DNA of 64,000 bases from NCBI RefSeq assembly GCF_963576675.1, contig NC_088913.1:91821001-91885000 (forward strand), in the 5' to 3' direction. The stretch's first letter is position 1. Every line of letters begins with the position of its first letter. Below are positions 32,779 through 43,534 of the stretch, piece after piece. The translations under genes were made by a program, and so were the position numbers. This stretch comes from Euphorbia lathyris (lineage: Eukaryota > Streptophyta > Magnoliopsida > Malpighiales > Euphorbiaceae). The notes below the pieces were generated by a model. The model was not told where the DNA came from, did no database searches, and saw nothing but the letters and a program-made list of their open reading frames with translations.

Positions 32779-33063
32779 TTTGTTCATAAATCAATTTCAA
32801 CAAATTTTCTTAATATACTTTTCTTTAATTCTTTTCTTCAAAATATCAAATCTTACACAACTAGTAATCAAACATATCAAAACAAAACTCAAAATATGTA
32901 CATATAATTATATATTATAGCTTGAAATTAACATGCAAACACATATATAATTACTTGAAATTAACTTTAAGCTCATATTCAAAACTAAATCATAAAAACT
33001 CTAATTAATCAAATGCATGTCAAAAATCACCACAAAAATTCAATTTTCTGGAAAATATGGAGT

Positions 33064-33108
<45 letters not shown>

Positions 33109-34398
33109 ACTCAAAAGGGTAGTTGATAATTACTTACTTTAGCACTAATTGAGAAAATTAGCACATTAAACTCCAAATTTGTCCCTCAAATCTGTCTAGG
33201 TCGAACTCAAGCTAGAAGTCTCCAAATCCAAATCACATCGACCACAATATGTATTAGGATGTCTAAAACCTACTGTAAAAAAAACTGAGCTCGATCCGAC
33301 GGTGCAAACTCAAGATATCAAAGATTGATCAAAACTATGTACATTAGGTGCATGAATGGAGAAGAATGAGATGGAGATGGTGAAGATGAGATATGGGGAA
33401 TGTTGCATCCATTGAGACCCACGAAATTACATTCTAGAGTAGTGTAATTTATCTTCCCAAAAAGGGAAAACATCCTTTTTGATCCCCTCAAATCCAACTT
33501 CTTTTAAAACTTACCCTAAACTTTTAATTTTACACTTAAAGCATGAAATTCGCCTCAAAACTATATCCATAATACTCAATTAACTCTCTAATCAATAAAT
33601 AAATATAATATAACCTTATATTAGGGTATAATAACTAAAATTAGGGACACGGATGTGACAGGGCGTCGTTGGGTTCGACGGGGGGAAGCTCCGATGCCAA
33701 AGTCAGTATGGAAGAACAAGAGAGCAAACTGAATTGACAAAGGGTAAGTGGATGTGTGGACCTTGATAGCCTGAGACATAGGCTATATATAGTCATGAAG
33801 CCATAACTTTCAGTAACTAGAAAATCTCCATTAATGCTCCATTAATGGCGGTTATTGGTTTCCTTTAAGTATGCTGTTAGCTAATTGATAGCTTATTAAT
33901 GGTCTTTATTGCGGGATCGGCCCAGCCGTTCCAACGGCGGATTGAGTGTTTTTGGAGATTCTCCTTACTGGTTCGCCCGCGGATCTCTTATGGTGGGACC
34001 TTGGTGATCCGCTCGTCGGATCCCTTTGTTTCAATATGCCGCGGTATTCCCGTATCAGGTGGTCAACACGTGGCGTTCTTAGGCGAATATCTCTTTTGAT
34101 CCTTGGGATAATATCACAATGTTATCAAAAGCCCTCCTAAAGTGCCTTTAAAGTCCTTTAGGGCTTTTGAGCTTCTTTGCGCGCCGTCATGATTACCTAC
34201 ATTAATGATCACTCTGCTCGATGCCAATTGATGGGTGACATGTGTTGCAGGCGCATCGCCCGAGGAAAGAGAAAACGCTTTCTTTATTTCTCTCTTTCTC
34301 TTTCTTCCCCATTCATTCTTCCTCTCCATTTTCCTCTGCGTCCTTTTTTGCCCAGAGCTTTTCCGGGAGTTTCAGAGTCCTTCGAGCCTTTATTTTTC

Positions 34399-36607
34399 AT
34401 GTAAGTCCATCTTTTCATTCTATTTTTTCTGAATGTTTAGGAGCTCTTCTTCATCCTCCGAATCAACCTCTGAACTTTTTAATTTGACCTTTCCCTCTGA
34501 AATTGTAGTTAGTTGGACCACTTCTTCGTCGAAAAATTCTTTTTCCTCCGAAGGTACGGTTAGCTCTGATTTAGCTGAGTTGCGCAACTCGGCGTGTAAT
34601 CGTGGTCGAACTCGTTTGGGTAAAAGTCAAAACCTTTCCATCCCTATTACCGGTATTGTTCCGACAACAGATTTTAGGTAATTTTCCGGGATGGCGGCCT
34701 CTTCATCTGCCCCGCCTAGGAAAAAGGCGCCTCGTGCGGAGTCTACTCCCTCTCGCATGAGTGCCGCGGATCTAGCTGATCTGGCAAGTCGCTTCCCATG
34801 GATAAATAACTATGAGACCCAGTTGGCGGCGGCTCATCAACGACCCGCATGTCCGCCAAGCGGATACCTGTCCGTATACTATAGTCATGTAGAAAGAGGG
34901 TTCAGACTTCCTCTTCCAAGGATGATGGCGGACATCCTTGCTTACTTTGACATCACTGCCAGCCAATTACATCCAAATGGCTGGTTAGATCTAGCTTTAG
35001 ATTGTTACTTAGCTTCTAACTTAGGGGTAGTGTGCACCCCTCGCATCTTTCGATCTTTTCATAAACCGTCAAAGCGAAAGTCTGAGTCTTTCCTCACGTT
35101 TGCAAAGTTTGGAGCGTATTCGCCGTTTAGCGACAAGATGTCCAACGTCCATCTTTGGGACGAAAAATTCTTCTACGTAAAGATAAAGGAGGGCGAGTCT
35201 CTAGGCTTTCCATCGTTTTGGAATCCCAAGCCTTTTCACATGGCGGGCGACATGCGTATATTGACGGATAGCGATGAGGTAGTGGCGGAGCTCATGAAGA
35301 GTGTCAAGGCTAATGCTTGGTCATACGCTGACGCCTTGGACTTTATGATGAATGATATTCCCCTGATTCGCCGAGAAGGGGATAAGTTCATTTACTCGAG
35401 GTTTGCACAACCTGACCAAGGTAACTTTGTTTTTTTTCTTTGAACCTTGATTGCTTTATTGTTCTCTTTGGCAGGGGTTTATCTAAGGCCAATCATGCTC
35501 TTGCAGAGAGGCGCAAGAAGCTGAAGGAAGATGAGGCTCGCAAGAAAGGGCAGGCAGCGGATCCCCAAAAGGGTGCAGGGAAACGCCCGACGGATATAAT
35601 AGCCGATCCGCCTCTGAAGAAGAGGAAGCCTGTAGCTTCTGGAGGTCTAAAGTTTATGGCGGATGCCATGAAATCCGCCGCACCCTTGGTGGAGGAAGAT
35701 CAAGTAAGTTGTTTTTACCTTTATCTTTGTGCCATACTTTGAATCTAAGTTTTGATCCTCACATCTTCGTGTAGACGGCGAAGCCTGACCTGGGCAGTTA
35801 CTAGTTCGCCAGGTACAGAAGAACCAAAACCAGATCCCAGGATCAGCCCATGTCCAAATGGGAAAGATGGAGCTTCTAACGGTAAGTTCCTTCTATCCTT
35901 TTGCTATAAGTGATCCCTTTTTGGAGAAAGTTTTGCTATTGTTCTTTCGTTTTGAATGAACTGTTCATCTTGACAGATGTATACTCACTTACGCGCCATG
36001 GAAGCGGAACTCCTTCAAGGTGTAGCGGACAGGGCCACTATAGAAAATTTGGAGAAAGAAGTTATTGATGCTAACGCGAATGCCGCGTCCGCTATTGCCC
36101 TCAAGGATGCCGAGATCCAAAAGCTAAAGGAAAAGATTGAAGCAGATGCTAAGGAGCATGAGGATGCCTTAGGAGACGTAGAGTACATGGATGGGGGAGC
36201 AAGCTTTCTATTACAGCGAGCTGATCATGGCGTATGTCTAACTAGCGTATCCCGAGATTGATTTTACAGATCCGGAGTTCGCCGTTCCGGACCCAGATGT
36301 TGTTCTCAAATATCGCAAGATCCCGAACATCAAGGATTACCTTCGTCATCACGTTCGGAAATGGATGAAGGGATCTAGCGAAGAAAGCAAGCCTCCTGTC
36401 AGCATCAAGCTAGTGGATCTCGAAGAAGTACCTCCAAAGGCGGGTGAGGAGCCGATAACTGATGGCACTCTTCCTCTTGAGGGAACACCTTCTGTGGAAA
36501 AGGAAGTCCCCTTGGTTGGTATATCCGGAGCTGTTGAGAAGGAAGCTTCTCAAGAGAGTGCCTCAGGCAAGAAAGATGCTAAGGAGGATGCTCCTATCAA
36601 TGCTTAG
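34399..36607 (+). pseudogene. Element A antisense gene, intron-containing, decayed
   Basis: Plus-strand gene opposite to A's pol and related to the antisense gene of element C. A small upstream intron (about 34400-34439) would split an ATG (CAT|GTAAG..TTTAG|GAGC). The main exon 34691-35420 encodes DLADLASRFPWINNYETQ, QLHPNGWLDLALDCYLASNL and WDEKFFYVKIKEG. Intron 1 is 35421-35506 (GTAAC..TTGCAG), exon 2 is 35507-35703 (ERRKKLKEDEARKKG, PPLKKRKP), and further introns are about 35704-35774 and 35882-35976. The final exon starts HLRAMEAELLQG, is coiled-coil-like, and shifts frame near 36200 before an acidic tail ending at 36607. Stops at 34681 and in exon 3 make it a pseudogene. Confidence 0.75.
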
Positions 36608-37104
36608 TTTTTTTGTTTTGTAAAACTTAAGTACAATGGTTTAATCCTTACTATTATTTATTTTACTTCTACGTTTGCGTAAGTAAATTTATAATCTTTC
36701 AGGATTTATTTTGGAGTTGGTGGCCAGCCATACTCCATTGTGCGAACCTTTGTGAAGGTTTGAAGCTGTTTTATTCCTTTAGAGGAAGTAAAGTTGCCTT
36801 AGGGATCGTCTTGCTACCTATCTTTGAGGTGAAGCGATCCGCCTTTAGGACTTGTGAACCCTTCTTTGTGAAGGGTGCAAGAGAGTGTAAAGACCTTGCG
36901 TCCAAGGAATGTTTTAACCCTATCTCGAATGGTGATCATCTAAGGATGGATCCGCCCATGAGATTGTTCTCCTATCTTTGAGGAGAAAAATTAGCTATGT
37001 GAAAATACTTTTGGTGTGGGAAGCGTTGGATGCCCCCCCTTCTTTTTGAGACTGGAATATTTATATTGCTGTAAGAAAATACTGAAAAAGAATATGGACA
37101 ATAG
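36608..37104. other. Element A noncoding spacer
   Basis: Lies between the 3' end of the antisense gene and solo LTR D. It contains repeated phrases such as CTATCTTTGAGG and GTGAAGG but no supported frame. Together with 38444-38594 it forms the convergent intergenic region of element A. Confidence 0.5.
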
Positions 37105-38443
37105 TGTTGGTCCCTTGTTTAGTTGCAAGTATAGTTCTAAGGGGGGGGGGTTAGGAACTATTTAAACTTTTTCGCAATTAAGGCAGACTTCTTTTTCTAA
37201 AGAAAAAGGTTTTAACAGCGGCGCTGAGTAAACGGCAAGATACTGGCTTAGTCAACAGGTGACTACATCAGTTTCTTAGCTTAAGTCAGGAGATAGCACT
37301 TAGAGTCTATTCCTGAGCTCTTACGTTTAATGCGCACAACTCAACTTGACCTCTTTACTTGGTCAGTTTTTGATTATTTAACCAAGCAATACAAATAAGG
37401 AGTTAAAGGTTTAGAAATACTTCACTCAGAAGATTTATCCAGGTTCGGCTTCTTCTAAGCCTACGTCCTGTCCCTGGAACACTTCCGAGATTTCAAATCC
37501 TCTACTGAGCTCTTTAAAGGTAGAGCCTCAAACCTTTTACAATATCAGCAATTGAGTATGACAAGAGTACCTTCCTCTATACTTCTACTCAATCCTAATC
37601 TCTCCGCTGAGTACTAATACCGAGTACTCAGCCTCTCCTTTCTATCTCTAGAAATGATAAGTGTTTTGTCCTAATACAAAGATGTGCTAAGACACTTTAG
37701 ACGATTTTACAATCACTCTAGACTTTTACACAGATGAGAAAATTGTAGTGTAAGAAATTTTCTTTGCTTCTTTTTGCTTGCAGAACTTGTAGAGATTTGG
37801 TCAGCGTAATGGCTTGATCAAGTTTTGTTTTTGTTGTGAAGCTTCTGATGGCACTATTTATAGAGACGTCTGGGCATTCGGTCATTTCGAATTTCGAAAT
37901 AACCGTTGGAGAGAAACGGCTATATGTCATTGTCATCCTGACTTGCACAGAGCTCTCGGCCAATCAGAATTGTGTATCTTCTGTCCTTGGTCAGCTCAGC
38001 AGATGGTCTCTCCTTTTACGGTAAAGTCAACTGGACAGCATACTGTGTCATCTGAACTTTGCCAAAAGAGGAAACACTTTGTCTGGAAGTTTTCCTTTGT
38101 CAGCTGCTGTCTTGTACGCTTTGTCAAGACTACTCAGCAGCTTCATCTTGAAGTTGTTCCTGAAGGTCTTCTAGATCCTTCTGTTTGCTGAGTTGCGTTT
38201 TGAACAAAACGGCAACGTCTTAACATACGCGGGCCGAGTGTACTGAGTTGTTTGACTTGGGCCTTGGCTTCCGTAATGGGCTTGGGCCTTTTGATTCTTA
38301 TGTCTTATAATATTTTAACTCAACATTGAACAAACACATTAGTAGAATTAAATCAAAGCATTTAAACTTAGTGTGTTTAGAATATGTATATTATACTTAA
38401 ACAATTTTGTCAAATCAAAATTATGTGGAAAGGTGTTTCAACA
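37105..38443 (-). mobile_element. Solo Ty1/copia LTR D (1339 bp)
   Basis: Same family as 1-803 and 2288-3695: on the plus strand it starts TGTTGGTCCC and ends GGTGTTTCAACA. A 5-bp duplication AATAG lies at 37100-37104 and 38444-38448. The TATA-like CTATAAATAG on the minus strand (37853-37863) gives its orientation. The open frames inside it (37814-38191 and others) are LTR sequence, not genes. No primer site or gag follows. Confidence 0.93.
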
Positions 38444-38509
38444 AATAGAACAATTGCTTTTTATTGATAGGAGGTACGCCTTATTACAGCAAGCGGGACT
38501 TATATGTGA

Positions 38510-38577
38510 GCCTCATTAAAACCTTTAATAAGAAAAACCCCATGGGAAAAAAGCTTACTAAAGGAAAAAGAGTACTC
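38510..38577 (-). promoter_or_regulatory. Conserved noncoding box of element A
   Basis: On the minus strand: GAGTACTCTTTTTCCTTTAG, TTTTTTCCCATGGGG and AAGGTTTTAATGAGGC, close to the box at 29219-29284 in element C and at the same place after the integrase stop. Confidence 0.6.
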
Positions 38578-38594
38578 AAGACCTTGTTTACATT

Positions 38595-40168
38595 CTATTT
38601 TCTGGCGAAATATTTGCGGAAATTTTGGAGATTCCATGTGCGTGGCAATGTATTTCCCTCTATGTCCTGAATTTTAAATGTGGCGAACCCAATCTTGTCC
38701 ACTATTCGATACGGACCTGTCCATATGAGCCCTAGCTTGCCCTTCCCTTCCTTAGATTGGATTTTGTCTACCTTGCGGAGCACGAGATCTCCCACATTCA
38801 AGTCTACAAGCTTGGCATTTTTGTCATGATAAGCTGTGATTCGTTGCTTGTATGCCGCCATACACACATATGCTTTGTCTCTCCTATCTTCCACTTGATC
38901 GAGACTTTCTTTCAATCTTTGACTGTTTTCATCCTCGCAATAGAATGCAACTTTGTCACTTGGGACCAGTATTTCGACTGGGATTACAGCTTCCACGCCA
39001 TGAGAGAGGGCGAATGGTGTTTCGCCTGTGGCCGTTCTAGGAGTAGTGCGATACGCCCATAAGACGCTCATTAACTGATCCGCACATTTCTTATCATGCT
39101 CCCCCAGTCTTTTCTTTATTCCTTTTACGATTGTCCGATTCGTGACTTCGGTCATACCGTTGGATTGAGGGTAATAAATGGAGGCGAACCTGTTCAAAAT
39201 GCCAAATTTTTCACAGAAAGTTTTGAACTCACCACAGTTGAATTGTATTCCATTATCAGTGATGATCGTGTGGGGAACTCCATATCTTTGCACGATATTA
39301 TCTTTGAGAACTCCACCATTCGTTCAGTATTGATGGAGGAGATAGCTTCAGCCTCTACCCATTTGGTGAAATGATCTACTGCCACTACCACGTACTTCCT
39401 TTGTCTACGAGTGGGAGGAAATGGTCCAACAATGTCAATTCCCTAGACAGCAAAGGGTCGACCTTCGACGATTGGCCTTTGGTGGTGTTTGGCGGTATGT
39501 GATTCATTCGCATGAATCTGACAACTATGGCAAGTTTCCACCAATTTTTGTGTATCAAGTTCCGCCGTAGGCCAATAAAATCCTGCTAACCTGGATTTCT
39601 TCAAGATGGAGGCAGATGCCTCATGGGCCCCACATGTTCCTTCGTGTAGCTCCCTGAGGACCTGTTGCCCTTCTTCTGGCAAAATGCATTTTAACCAAGG
39701 GTGGCTAAAATATTTTCTGTAGAGGAAATCATTTATCATGGAGAAATAGGCCGCTTTCCTGACTATCCGCCGAGCTTCCTCCTTGTCCGTAGGTAGAGCT
39801 CCATCTAACAGATACTGGCGGATTGCCGACCTCGAATCACTTTCTACGGTCGTGAGTAGGGATACCTCCTCCAAGGCGAATGCGGGAGCTGCTTTGAGTT
39901 CGAATGGACATTGTGGATCTGCCCAGTTCTCCTTGCTAGAAGCCATTTTAGCTAGATGATCCGCTTCGGTGTTTGATCCGCGAGGTACATGGATCAGTTC
40001 CCATTTAGTTTCTTTGGCTTCAAGGTGATCCAGCAATCTTTTGACTTCAACAACGTATTTGGCCAAAACATCATCCTTTACCTCGTAATTTTTTATCACC
40101 TGGTTGACCATCAACTTGGAGTTAGTATAGATCACGATCCGTTCGGGAGTGATTTCTTTTAGCAGGCG
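38595..40168 (-). pseudogene. pol: Element A second RNase H (end) and integrase
   Basis: The minus strand from 40168 begins inside the second RNase H just after LTR E (RLLKEITPERI, then IYTNSKLMVNQVI, NTEADHLAKMASS), then integrase: HHCC (ELHEGTCGAH..CHSCQ), GIDIVGPFP, ITDNGIQFN and NGMTEVTNR (DDE residues retained), and ends WNLQNFRKYFARK at 38595. A Trp codon before GIDIVGP is now a stop (near 39443) and one base is missing near 39305, so the reading breaks twice. Residues are clearly homologous to element C's integrase but diverged. Confidence 0.9.
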
Positions 40169-41820
40169 TGATAGGGGTCAAAAACCCCTATCTTTGGTAC
40201 GGTTTTAGGACGGGTTTTAGAGTTATTTAGTTAATAAGCGAGCAATTCTCGCATTTAAATGCTTTTGTGTGAGTTTGTTAGAAATTGGAAACGTTCTATT
40301 TACTTTTCGTCGTTTAGGCTCGTTTTATGATCAATTTAGGCAAATACGGCCGAAATAGCATGCATAGTATAATTCCGTTATCTTTTGAAGCTAATTGGTC
40401 CGTCAAAAGTCGCACCAAACGAAGTGTTTGCTCAAAATAAGCGATTGACGGATCAATTTAGCTTTCAGACTAATGTTATCTTGAGTTTCTATACGTGCGC
40501 AGGTGTAAGTTTGGGCAAAAAAGACATCAAGGGTACTCGGTAAGAATTCGAGAGCATGCCGGGTGAAAACGCTCGACGAGTAGGGCCCCGTGGGCCATTT
40601 CTACTCGCCGAGCAGGCCCCTGGAGGCCTGCTTACCGAGCAGGCCGCCAGGCGCCTGCTCGGCGAGCAGGGCTGCTCGTCGCGAGCAGCCCTGCTCGTCG
40701 CGAGTAGCCCTGCTCGCCGAGCAGCTCGCCCTGCTCGGAGAGCAGCCCTGCGGGAATTGGTCAAAAAGACCAATTCCGCCCCCACGAAGCCACGATTGGC
40801 CCCACGTCTTCCTACACCAATAAGGACACGAAAATAGGTCAAAACGAGGCCCGAGCCGCGTCTATAAATCGGATTTTTCCATTGTAATTTAGATATCTTT
40901 CGTTTTTGTAAATTATTTTAGCTTTCCCCTTGTAATTCCTCTCCATCTTTTCCATCTTCCTCAACCTCCATTGAAGCTCCTTCAAAGCTTTTTCTCGAGG
41001 AATTATCAAGGTCCGTCCTTAAGATTAAGTCGCCGGCTGCAGAGTAAACAGGTTCCCTGAAAGGGATTTTTGTATCTCCTTTTATCTTTCCATGTTTGTA
41101 CTCTTTGATATAGTTGCCGAACTTAACTTATTGTATCTTGTGACAATCATCTTCGCCTTTAATAATAATTTAGCTCTTGTTTTGTTCTATGATTATTTGT
41201 CTAATCTTTGTCTTACGCTTTATTCAATTGGTTTAACTCATTCAAAAGCCCCAAAATCTAGTAGGCACATATTGCGAGCTGAATCTGACCTAGTCAGAGC
41301 CTAGGAGATTAACGACCTCTTAGTTGATTAGGCGCCAATTTACTGAGCCTTAGACCTAGTTTCGGCCTTAGGGAATCACGCGCTAGGAACCTCAGGATGG
41401 TAAGTAGGGTTAATCGCCTTGAATACAAGTGACTCAGATTAGGTTTTTATTCAATAGACTTGATAATCTATCTTTATTATTATCGTTCATACCATGTTCC
41501 TTCGGATAATTTCATTAATGAAAGATCAATTAGGGGTAGAGTAATTTAGTTAGGCGTAGAATAACTTAGCTAGAATTAGATAACTTAGTTAGAATTAGAT
41601 AACTTAGCTAGGATTAACATAATTCAACCTAGGAGTAGATTAATTAAAACGAACCAACTCAAAACCCCCTAAGCCTAGATAACATCCGAGATCGAGTAGC
41701 TCGGTACTTGCAGAAATAAATCCTGTGGACGATAACCTGGACTTAAACCAGAAATTTATTACTTGATAACGACGGGGTACACTTATCCCTTAGTTCGGGT
41801 TCTTCGTGGAATCCGCATCA
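40169..41820 (+). mobile_element. Solo LTR E (1652 bp), Athila/Ogre-like
   Basis: Starts TGATAGGGGTC and ends ATCCGCATCA (TGAT/ATCA termini), with target duplication AGGCG at 40164-40168 and 41821-41825. A TATA box TCTATAAATC is at 40860-40869. The last part has GACCTGGACTT..TTTATTACTTGATAACGAC, a layout I associate with Athila/Ogre LTRs; that assignment is from memory. It interrupts the second RNase H of element A; removing LTR plus duplication (1657 bp) keeps the pol frame. Confidence 0.9.
40560..40750. repeat. GC-rich array of CTGCTCG/CGAGCAG inverted words
   Basis: At least eight copies of GAGCAG or CTGCTC in both orientations (CTGCTCGTCGCGAGCAG, CTGCTCGCCGAGCAG and similar), roughly every 20-27 bp, upstream of the LTR E TATA box. 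Strong local hairpin potential. The open frames here arise from the repeat. Confidence 0.8.
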
Positions 41821-41825
41821 AGGCG

Positions 41826-43534
41826 CAGTCCCAATATTAAGGCCTCATATTCTGCTGCATTGTTGGTTGTAAGGAAATCCGATTTTGCTGCATACCGTAG
41901 CTTTATATATTGGGGGCCTTTGATTACGATGCCTATACCAGCTCCTTCTGCTGAGGAGGCTCCATCTGTATACATCATCCACTCTTCGACTTGAGATTTA
42001 GGGAGATTCATCCCCTCTTCAGTGAATTCATTCACAAAGTCTGCCAAGACTTGACTCTTCAAGGCTGATCTGCTCTCGTATCGTACATCAAATTCTCCAA
42101 GGCGGATTGCCCACTCCATCAATCTCCCTGAAGTTTCTGGTTTTTGCAATACCTTCCTCATGGGTATATTCGTTCGAACTATGACAGTATGACCCTGGAA
42201 GTAAGGCCTAAGGCGAATTGCCGTGGTGACCACGGCCAGAGCCATTTTATCAAGTTTGGAATATCTGGTTTCAGCATCCTTTAATACTTTGCTCACGTAA
42301 TAGATTGGATACTGCTAGCCATTCTCTTCCCTTATCATGACCGTGCAAACAACTTTATCTGTAACCGAGACATACATGTAAAGATTCTTACCTTTCAAGG
42401 GTCGACTCATCAGGGGTGGCTCTATGAGAAACCGTTTGATTCCTTCGAAGGCCTTTTCGCAATTCGCGTTCCATTCGAACGCCTTTTATTTCTTGATCAC
42501 CTCATAGAAGGGCTAGCATCTGCGGGCTGAACGAGAGATAAACCTGCCCAAGGCTACGATCCGCCCATTAAGACATTGCACTTCCCTAATATTCTGTGGC
42601 GCTTGCATCTCCAAGACGGCCTTGATCTTATCAGGATTTGGGCTCACTCCTTTCTGGCTAATCATGAATCCCAAGAACTTTCCATACGTTGCACCAAAGG
42701 TACATTTTTCCAGATTCAGTTTGATGTTGTGGCGCCGGAGTACGCCCAGTACCTCCTTTATATCATCTGCATGTTTTTCTACAGTGGTACTCTTGATGAT
42801 CATATCATCTACATAGACGGAGAAATTATCACCTTTGCTTTCCTCGAATATTTTATTCATCATCCGTTGATAGGTTGCACCCGCATTCTTAAGCCCAAAA
42901 GGCATGACTTTGAAGCAGTAAGTGGCTTGGTGAGTCAAGAACGAGGTTTTGATTCTATCCGAAGGCTCCATTGGGATTTGGTGATAACTCGACTTCACGT
43001 CGGTGAAGGAGTACATGGCGTGTCCTATGGTTCCGTCTACTAGGATATCAATACATGGCAATGGGTAATTGTCTTTGGGACAAGCCTTGTTGAGATCTGT
43101 GAAGTCAATACACATACGGTATGATCCGCCCGCTTTCTTGACTAGAACCACATTCGCCAGCCATTGTGTATAAAGTACCTCTTCAATGGCGTCCGCCCGT
43201 TTGAGCTTGGTGATCTCTTCTTCTATCACCTTCTGCCTCTCAAGACCATGGTTTCTCCATTTTTGGGCCACTGGAACCGCGTCCTTGTCGATGTTGAGTT
43301 TGTGAGTGATCACATCTGGACTAATCCCGGGGAGGATCTCAGCTTTCCATGCAAAGACATCTTCTGCCTCATGGAGAACCTTTGTGATTGCTTCCTTAAC
43401 TTCTCCTTGGAGCCCTTTAGCCATCCGTACCTGCTTTTCACCTGCCATGAGGTACATCTCTGTTTCGCCCAAGGCCATTGTGATGAGTTCCTCCTCGTCC
43501 ACATCTTTAGACTGGGGGCAAATCATTAATGATA
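41826..43534 (-). pseudogene. pol: Element A reverse transcriptase and RNase H
   Basis: The minus strand encodes the pre-RT linker (TMALGETEMYLM), RT motifs WLANVVLVKKAGGSYRMC, FTDLNKACPKDNYPLP, FTDVKSSYHQIPMEPS, MPFGLKNAGATYQRMMN and YVDD, then connection and Ty3 RNase H (YYVSKVLKDAETRYSK, YESRSALKSQVLADF), and the start of the second RNase H (WMMYTDGASSAEGAG, TTNNAAEYEAL) up to LTR E. The frame is constant over 43526-41826 but carries stops at about 42513, 42489 and 42316. Unlike element C, linker and RT are in one frame. Not functional. Confidence 0.9.

Larger units (their letters stand above)
21722..33660 (-). mobile_element. Solo LTR B (about 2.28 kb net), containing element C
   Basis: Ends TGTCACACCCGACCC (21722) and GGATGTGACA (33660), inverted TGTCACA/TGTGACA, flanked by GGGCG at 21717-21721 and 33661-33665. 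No gag/pol of its own is visible: only C (23093-32742) lies inside, so this is a solo LTR. TGTCACA/TGTGACA termini and an internal CGGTGAGACAG..CTCAGTAAG block resemble, in inverse orientation, LTR F (52296-54367), suggesting a minus-oriented chromovirus-like LTR. It holds TA runs at 23071-23092, 32741-32775 and 33073-33104. Confidence 0.85.
21688..34127 (-). repeat. Element A left (3') LTR, split by insertion B
   Basis: The LTR is present as 21688-21721 and 33666-34127, interrupted at GGGCG by element B. Compared with the right LTR it lacks about 14 bp near the insertion point. It ends AATGTTATCA. On the minus strand a purine-rich tract (AGGAGGGCTTTT) lies directly inside it, as expected for the polypurine tract. 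Confidence 0.9.

Noticed and set aside
33899..34140. Plus-strand frame repeated almost identically at 45351-45583
   Set aside because: Both lie in the two LTRs of element A; the conservation is that of the LTR, not of a protein.
37814..38191. 125-residue plus-strand frame
   Set aside because: Entirely inside solo LTR D; the related copia LTRs do not keep the frame.
40489..40842. Open frames on both strands rich in Arg, Ala and Pro
   Set aside because: They follow the GC-rich palindromic array of LTR E; an open frame on each strand is explained by the repeat.
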